A DNA stretch of 64,000 bases, from assembly GCA_025526935.1 (NCBI GenBank), contig JAHLKD010000086.1:171370-235369 (forward strand), written 5' to 3'. The stretch is from Cladochytrium replicatum (lineage: Eukaryota; Chytridiomycota; Chytridiomycetes; Cladochytriales; Cladochytriaceae). Positions 57,190 to 64,000 of this stretch are shown here, one piece after another. Made by a program: the position numbers and the translations under genes. Positions within the stretch are counted from its first letter, which is position 1. Every line of letters begins with the position of its first letter. The notes under the pieces were generated by a model that worked only from the letters and a program-made list of their open reading frames with translations, was not told where the DNA came from and made no database searches.

Positions 57190-60100
57190 ATGTCCATGTT
57201 AGACCAGCTGAGCAACCGCATCAAGGAACCCAGGATGGAGTGGATCACCAGGGAAGATGGCATGCTCGTGTGCACGCTTTGCACTGGCAAGGACCACAGG
57301 GAATACAAGGAGAGAGATGCTTTGAGGAAGCATTGTCGAGCTTCCCATCCCGCCAAGGAAGGGTTGGGCACCAATCCTAGAGTTCATACAGAGGAGTTCC
57401 TACGCGACGCGTTCGAGGTTGCGGGCCTCCCGGCTGCTGGCCAAGAAGGGGTTGACATGGTTCTTCGCATTCTGCAAGGCACTGTCAAGAGAGATAAGAA
57501 CAGCCTCAACAATGACAGTTACGAAGAGGACCTCGCCAACGTACGTGTAGCACCCCTTCACAATGAGAACCCTGTGAACAACCCTCTGATTCAGAGCGCC
57601 ATAGCTACAGGAAACCTTAGGCGTAAGCTTCCTTCATCAGGACTGCTGAAAGCATCTCACCTCTATCATTTCCTATCCTCCAGGCATAGCCTTGGATTTC
57701 TTCATAGCAGAAGAGTTTGGTGTGCTGGTTTGTATCAGCTGTGGCATTCTCGTGGACGCGTCTTCATGCGGGGCCCATGTCCAAAAGTACCACAGTCAGG
57801 TCGACAGGAGCACCCGCCTGATTGCTTCAAGAGCACTTTTGAATCTAAACGTGGTTAACCAGCTTACACCGCTGTGGAACAACAAGGTCATTCTGGAGCG
57901 TATAGACAGAGACAACAACAAGCTTGCCTCATTTACCCCAATCCCAGGAGTCTGTGTACAGGATGGTTTTCAGTGCCGAGGCTGCGGCTATGTGTGTGGC
58001 ACCTTATCTACCTTTCAAAAGCATTGTTGCAAGTCCAATCCAGCAGCAAGAGGTACCTCTCCAAAGCAGGTCAAAGTCCAGAGTATTGTCATGCCGTACT
58101 ATGGACTTCACGGTTACTGGGTCGTGCAAATGGCTCCTCTGGGCACCCTATTCCCCTGATCCATCCTTGCAGCTCACTGAAATGCAGAAGGCAAGCCTGC
58201 AGTTGCTGCTTGCTGACGCATTCACCTCTGTCCCTGCCTTGAAGCTATCTGAAGAGCTTCCTCCCTGGATTCTTGGTTGCGACTTTCACCATGTGGATCC
58301 TAGGCACAGGAGCGGCCAAAAGATCAACGAGCGCATCACGTGGAAAGATGTTGTCGGGGAACAAAACCAGGACATTGGCCTGGGGTTCAACCGCAAGGAG
58401 CTGGGGAAGACTATGGTTGCCTACCACAAGGCACTGCAATCACGGATCATGCGAATGCCCTTCATGGTCAGGCAGGAAATCATGAAGCCCAGGTTTGATC
58501 AGGAGCAGCAAGTCAACGAGAAGCAGAAATTCCGACAGCTTCGGGACGCAACACTGTCACGCTATGCACAGACATGGACCTGTGTTCTGTGGCTGACGAT
58601 CTTGGTGTGGAAGCGCATTATAGAGACACCCTTTGTGCAGATCAGCAGCTCATTGGGAGCATCTTTGGAGCAGTTTGCAAGAATGTTGAAGCAGAAGGTT
58701 GGAAACTCTGGACCTGAAGAACCAACAGGAATACCACTGTTTGATCCAGTAGGGGATCAGGGGCTAGACGTGGCACAGCTGCTGTCTGGCGACACCAATC
58801 ATGAGGACGAGGTGGACTCTGAAGAAAGCTCCAGTGAGTCAGGCGACGAGGATCAGGAAAGTCCGGTGGGGCCAACACATCTTCTCCCTGTTGGATCTGC
58901 GGCAGAGACAGGAGAAGAACTTTTTGCAGCTCTGCTTGCTGTTACAGAGTCTCTCTTCCAAGCAGAAACTGTCATATCAACCATCCCCGAAAAGGTGTTC
59001 AACAATCCCCTTTTCACCTGGTGGGTGATTGATTCGAGAGATGTGCTGGGGGCCTGGAGACCTGCCAACAGCGTGTCCAGAACCGGAGCTGCATTACTCA
59101 GATGGGCGTATGTCACAGGTCTGCACCGGTTTTGGCAGGATTGCAAAGTAACTGGAAGTGTGGAGCCAGAACGTTTAATGCAGATTGGACACTTTACCTC
59201 TCGCTTCAATAGGCACACAATGTCAGGGAGGATCGGGGTAACGTTAGCTTGGATCAAAAAGGTTGCCAGCCAGACAATTGCCACCAATCGCATGCAGTTT
59301 GACTCCCAGGCATGTGCGTACCTGCTGGCGAAGGATACATACTTCAATATGACCACCATAGGGCATGCTTACAGTACCTTAATCAGGGACCTCAGTCTAC
59401 TCATGAAGAAGATCGCTTATCCTCTCCAGCCAGATCAAGAGACATGGTTAACTCTATCGTGGCTCATAGAAAATGCTCCCGATGTTACATGTGAGACAGT
59501 GTCAGACTATGAGTGGGCGCAACACACAACTCTCTCCAGTACGCACCTGCAGCCAGCTTTGGGAGGCATATTGGCATCCTGGGTTAGAAATATTGGGCCA
59601 GTGACGGATCACCATGATCTCTGGCAGCAGCATGGACAGCTGCTGGAATGGAACAAGAAGATTGCAGCAGCGGTTCTGCTTGGATGTGGAGCCCCGCCTC
59701 GTCTCACGGACCTAGTTGCTCAGAATGCAGTCAATTCTTCTGCAGTTCCTCGCTCTGTTTATCATAAGAATGATCGTCTGGTGCTGGTGAGCTACCGGTG
59801 CAAGACAGAACAGATAAAGGAGGAGCGGACAGTGGTTCCGCGCTTTGTTCCAAGGTCACTGGAGAGGCTGCTCATCTTCCACCTCTTTATAGTGCGGAGG
59901 TTGCTGTTCAGTACATTCAAGTGGGTGCAGAAAAAGACATTCCCCGAAGAATGTAGGCGATCCTTGTTCCTGGGAAAGAACGGGACATTGGAATGTTCAG
60001 ATTTGTCTACTACCCTCACAGAGACTTTCCAGAGCATTCTTGGGGTGCGCGTGACATATGCCGAGTACCGTAGATTTGCGAGCAACTTTTCCCAGATTGA

Positions 60101-63100
60101 CTCCCGACTAATGCCTGCACAAGTAAGCACGTTGCTAAGGAAAGGGGACATGGCGAACCTTGGAGAGGGCCATTCGTCACACACAGCAGAGGCAATCTAC
60201 AACCGAACAGGTTCAAGCATCCCTCAGCTTCTGGATGTAGTTGCAGCGGAGCGGCTGAGGATATGTGAGCACTGGTTCCAACGTTGCGGGATAGCAGATC
60301 AGGAACACGAGCAACTGGTCCCAGCAGTGACATCTCCAGAGGCAGTTCTCCGATCAGGGGACAGGTCCAATGTATCTGAGACAGTAAGAGATACGGCAAA
60401 GGTATCAGAGACGGAGACTGTGTTGGGGACCCTGACTGTGTCGGAGGTGTTGGAGACGGTGAATGTCCATGCCACATTCCGTGAAGATTTCCTAGCGAGT
60501 GGGGAGGATGCAGCAAGGGCAAATACTGTTCTGCAAGCCACGGAGCTACTTCGTACTTTTACTGGAAACCGATATGCACACTTCAGATCAGATTCCATCA
60601 GAGAGGCCATCTGCAAGAGTGAAAAACATACTCTACTGGTGTCACCAACTGGGTCTGGAAAGACCGTGGTACCGGCCATCCTGGCAGCGTTGAACACAGC
60701 AGTTCTGCATGTGCTGATATCTCCCCTACGAGCTGTTGCAGCGGAGATCAGAAAGCGACTGGAAGAGCTGCGGATTCCTTGTTACCTGTGGAGTGAAGTG
60801 AAAGCCCACAAGAACAAGCTGAACGCAATAGCTGGTCATCCGGGGCTACTGCTATGTCAAGTAGAGCAACTTGACAATCCCGGCCTGCTTTCCACAGAAT
60901 TGGTCCAAATATGGGAGAACGGGAGGCTGGGGACAGTGATACTGGACGAATGTCATATTCTCCTCACCCAACGTCACTTCCGTGAGGCCATGACCAACGT
61001 CAGGGAATTTGTACACAAGTCAAAGTATGCTAGTCGACCACTCGGAAGTTGTCGCTTTTTGTATATGACAGCCACCATGCCTGTAGTTCTCCAGTCCGCA
61101 TTCGAGCAACAGGTTGGCCTGGGCCGTGGAGAGCTGAGCGTTTGCAGGTCTCCGACCGACCGTCCCGAGTTGGCATATTTTGTTAAGAGTTGGCCATTAG
61201 CGGAAGTGTGCGAGTATGTACGGGCCACATGCCAGCGCACCATCATATATATTGCCAACGAAGAACAACAGGCTCAGACCAAGAGTTTGCTTCTGGGAGG
61301 ACCCAGCGCCAAAGAAGCAGTTCCGACAAACATGCACCCATGCTGTCATCATGGATCGAAAATGTCAGAACTGGACAGAAATGTGGATCTGTGTCGATGG
61401 CTAGGCTGGGAGGGCCTAGATCAGGGGCGCGACCCTATTGCTGCAATGGCGGACATGTCAAGGGTGATGATAGCAACCAGTGGTTTGGGTGCAGCTCTGA
61501 ATGTGGACGACGTTGGCCTTGTAGTTATTGTCAGTTGCTCTGGGATGATGGAGCTCAGTCAGATGGGGGGGAGGGCTGCAAGAAACGGTTCAGTTGGCAT
61601 TGAGATCCTCATTCGGAATGAGGGGTTTATGCATGTACGCACCGAAGAAGAACTATCTCCCGACCGAGCTGCACTACTGGAGTACATGCAAACCAGTTCA
61701 TGCTTGCGCAGAGCAAAGATCACATTCTTGGACGGAAACCCCAATGCACCCGAGTGTCGCAATTCCTGTGCGAAGCTGTGCGGAAACTGTGGCGGACAGT
61801 CCAACCTTTACCTAAAATTGGGGCAGCAACAGGAGACTCCACCTGGTCAGCAATACAGCGGTACCCTCTTTAGCAGCACATCCTCCACAACCACCTCTAC
61901 GCAATCGGACGTATCGCGCGTTCCAGAAACTCCGAGGATCATCAGGACACAAACTCCAAACTACTGGGACTCACCTACTCCACTATATGGGCCTCCTGGT
62001 GCAACGCAGCCTTTAGGGACTTATCACGAAAGACCCTTCCTGATCAAACCCATACCTAATAGGGGGCACATATCTCCAGGTAAGTGTTAGTTGAAAAGAC
62101 AATAAGTTAACCACTAAGGGTTATTGGCAAAATTTGCACTCAGACTCATTCTCGGGCCATCATTTTGGCAAACAACGGTCATCTTCCAGCTCATACACCT
62201 TGAAGAACCAGAAGGATTATGAAGAGAGTCCATCTTCTCGCTCATACACCATGAAGAACCAGATGGATTATGAAGAGAATCCATCTGGTCTGTCTCTGAA
62301 AAGGCCAAAGGTTTGGATCCCCGTTTTGACATGTATGTTATACTTCGCCTGATCATCTTTCAAGTAGTTGCTTCAGCACTCCTCTGTTAAGTCAGATTGG
62401 TCTTGGTCACACCCGGAGGATGGTTCAGTTCAGTGGCTTCCAGCGGATGTTGGGAGCACCCAGTCAAAGTGGAGGACCTTTACTACAGAACACAAACCTA
62501 ATGATTTCCAGGTAGATATGGGTTTGTCACTGTCACAGCAAAATCCACACCCTAAGGTCTTTCGGCCATCTGCAAACCCATTACCTGCTGTCTCCACAGC
62601 TTCAGTCATCCCACACCTTAAGAGAGACTTCACAGCTCTATACCATAGCATCTTCAACCGTAGTAGGTGTATTGTGTGTGAGACTTTCCAAGGTTTCCCC
62701 TGTGGTTGCCAGAATGCGGTGCAGACTGTTGCAAGTTCCTCAGCAACACGGCGTGACCATCGTTGCTGGGTCTGCGGAGAACCGGGACATCGTCGGTCTG
62801 ACTGTGCTGCAAAGAAGGCGTTAGACAACTTCGCAAAATTCCGACCTAACCAGTTATGCATCTACTGTCTCCTGCGGCGGACACAACAGCATCATTCCTC
62901 AAACGAACCGTTCTGCACCACGGACAATAAACGAGCCGCTCTTCACTGCTATTGTCGTCTCCACTACGAAAGCGCCAAGAGTAATGACGTTTCGTCCTGG
63001 CTGAAGCGGAGATATAGGAGTCAAGAGGTAGTAGATGCTTTGAGGCAGTTAGACAGTTGGGTTGAGTGGGGTATCCAGACCTACAGTATTCACGATTTTA

Positions 63101-63186
63101 GCAACAAGTGCAACATAGCTGGTGGGAATATATGTCGGGCACTTGTTCTGGTGTTCGATATACTTCTTTCAGAGGAGGGCTGTTAG
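57190..63186 (+). CDS. Telomere-linked RecQ-type helicase with N-terminal zinc fingers, recombinase-like middle and C-terminal zinc knuckle (1918 aa)
   Basis: Five exons join in frame: 57190-57622, 57684-58123, 58173-62079, 62144-62310, 62377-63186. Near the N-terminus are C2H2/C2HC-like fingers (CTLC then HCRASH; VCISCGILV; FQCRGCGYVCG then FQKHC). A middle region (about residues 800-965) has GAPPRLTDL and GHSSHTAEAIYNR, an R...HxxH...Y pattern like tyrosine recombinases. The helicase core shows SPTGSGKT (Walker A, about 1116), DECH (about 1215), TATMP, and QMGGRAARNG (motif VI, about 1421), then a Cys cluster (CRNSCAKLCGNC) as in RecQ zinc-binding domains. A CCHC knuckle (CWVCGEPGHRRSDC, about 1780) is near the C-terminus. 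Members of this type sit next to telomeres in many fungi. The first Met is at 57190 within repeat unit 5; an upstream exon is possible. The 49-bp intron at 58124-58172 is short but restores the frame. Confidence 0.85.
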
Positions 63187-63346
63187 ATTGTTATCTGTGG
63201 CAATGTAGAATTTCAACAAAATCGTAATTTACCCTGTGGCGATCTATGTCAATAACAAGCTTAGAATAGAGGAGGATCAGGTTAGATATAGACAGCTGTA
63301 TTTAATGACCAAGCAAATTGTCCACGATATTTAACTGCCTCCACAA

Positions 63347-63858
63347 CTAAGTGTTTTCTTCTGTGTTTAAAAAGACACCTTTGTGCATTTTGAATACAAG
63401 GCACACCCAGAATTCGCGTGGGCTAGTTCCCCACTTCTCCAGCATATGTTCAAGGGCGCATGATCTGATGAAAAGAATGTCACCACTCTTGAAAGGAATC
63501 TTAACTCCGAGATCAGGAAGCACGGTCCTCCCACCCTTGAATCTGCCAAAGCACACCATCGCACACCAACCATCTGGAATGTCCTTGAGATCCCGGTGTC
63601 GGACTATCCATTGATTGAGAACAACCACAAGCATTGCAAAAGTCTTGTTCGTATGGTTGTCCCAGAGTAATTTGCCGCTAGGGTTCAGCCTCCCCATCGC
63701 CGCACTGTACCGCCCCGCCATATCTGGGTCAAGGCGCCTGAATAATGCCTGGACAGTCTCAGCGAGGTCAAGAATATGTTGGTGGCGTAAGAACTCAACA
63801 ACCGCATCTGTTTTTCCGCTGCTGCCGGGGAATGTTTCAGCGGAGGGGCACCTCCCGC
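63347..63858 (-). pseudogene. TET/JBP-like 2-oxoglutarate/Fe(II) dioxygenase, 5' end cut off by the telomere
   Basis: A minus-strand frame stays open from the telomere junction to a stop at 63347 (about 170 codons). It contains HRDLKDIPDGW (HxD iron ligands), CFGRFKGGRTVLPDLGVKIP, SGDILFIRS, LEHM (second iron His) and SPREFWVCLVF (2-oxoglutarate-binding Arg), in the order of the TET/JBP-like dioxygenases that are expanded in fungi, often with transposons. The coding frame continues, without a Met in good context, right to the base where telomeric repeats begin (63859). The N-terminal part is therefore missing. The first internal Met (63721) would give 124 residues that still hold all catalytic residues, but promoter and start are lost. 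Convergent with the helicase gene. Confidence 0.75.
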
Positions 63859-64000
63859 TAGGGTTAGTTAGGGTTAGTTAGGGTTAGTTAGGGTTAGTTT
63901 AGGGTTAGTTAGGGTTAGTTAGGGTTAGTTAGGGTTAGTTAGGGTTAGTTAGGGTTAGTTAGGGTTAGTTAGGGTTAGTTAGGGTTAGTTAGGGTTAGTA
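63859..64000 (+). repeat. Telomere, 10-bp repeat TTAGTTAGGG
   Basis: About 14 head-to-tail copies of gggttagtta to the end of the sequence, with one variant having an extra T (around 63897). The G-rich strand runs toward the window end, as expected for a right chromosome end. Confidence 0.97.

Larger units (their letters stand above)
52121..57425 (+). repeat. Subtelomeric array: five tandem copies of a 1061-bp unit
   Basis: Units at 52121-53181, 53182-54242, 54243-55303, 55304-56364 and 56365-57425, each starting cctaacagttattcc and ending gattgcggg (ggttgcggg in unit 5). The period is exactly 1061 bp throughout and the copies are almost identical. Each has a block of 32-bp repeats in its first 220 bp and, in its last 250 bp, the first zinc-finger coding part of the helicase that follows. 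Units 1-4 have a TAG stop inside this finger (gaatagaagg); unit 5 has gaatacaagg and continues into the open helicase gene. The array is thus a head-to-tail amplification of the 5' end and promoter of that gene. Confidence 0.97.

Noticed and set aside
52121-57425. The regular array as a possible CRISPR or satellite
   Set aside because: The unit is 1061 bp, carries eukaryotic gene sequence and has no spacers; it is a tandem segmental duplication.

Overview
The window is eukaryotic and almost certainly fungal: compact multi-exon genes with GT-AG introns of about 50-120 bp, fungal cell-biology genes (SYP1/FCHO muniscin, Snf7, Siz/PIAS, Furry/Mor2/Tao3, VAP, eRF1), and LINE and Copia retroelements. 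It ends in a telomere. A two-membrane-segment extracellular sensor protein, a TET/JBP-like dioxygenase remnant and the overall gene set lean towards a zoosporic fungus (chytrid), but that placement is inference. The right end (position 64000) is a chromosome end, because the G-rich telomeric strand runs 3' outward.

Layout. 1-7.3 kb: 3' part of a minus-strand muniscin, a poorly coding stretch with coiled-coil and HMG-box-like exons, and SNF7. 7.4-15.1 kb: a nested retroelement cluster. It holds a TPR gene fragment cut by a 3'-truncated LINE, a full-length 5-kb LINE (ORF1 and ORF2 with ATGA overlap) inserted in the CT-microsatellite of the first, two 5'-truncated LINE copies, and tRNA or tRNA-like sequences at nearly every junction. 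15.1-20.5 kb: a decayed paralogue and an intact-looking minus-strand membrane sensor, then a DUF1294 membrane protein. 20.5-23.8 kb: a decayed Copia element. 23.9-51.8 kb: a gene-rich core with Siz/PIAS SUMO ligase, Furry/Mor2 (2639 aa, 14 exons), a three-in-one subtilase gene (1208 aa, 19 exons), a DYRK-like kinase, VAP, an otubain pseudogene and eRF1. 52.1-64 kb: the subtelomere. It has five tandem 1061-bp units, each carrying about six 32-bp repeats with CGG-A-CCG inverted repeats. The last unit is continuous with a 1918-aa telomere-linked RecQ-type helicase. Then come a dioxygenase gene cut off by the telomere and a telomere of unusual 10-bp repeats.

Functionally the core genes are housekeeping or morphogenesis genes: endocytosis, ESCRT, SUMO, NDR-pathway scaffold, ER contact sites, translation termination. 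The exceptional parts are the triple-subtilase polyprotein and the subtelomeric helicase/tandem array/telomere-healing region. Exon joins were worked out by hand from splice signals and reading frame. They are internally consistent for SNF7, Siz, Furry, subtilase, helicase and eRF1, less certain elsewhere.
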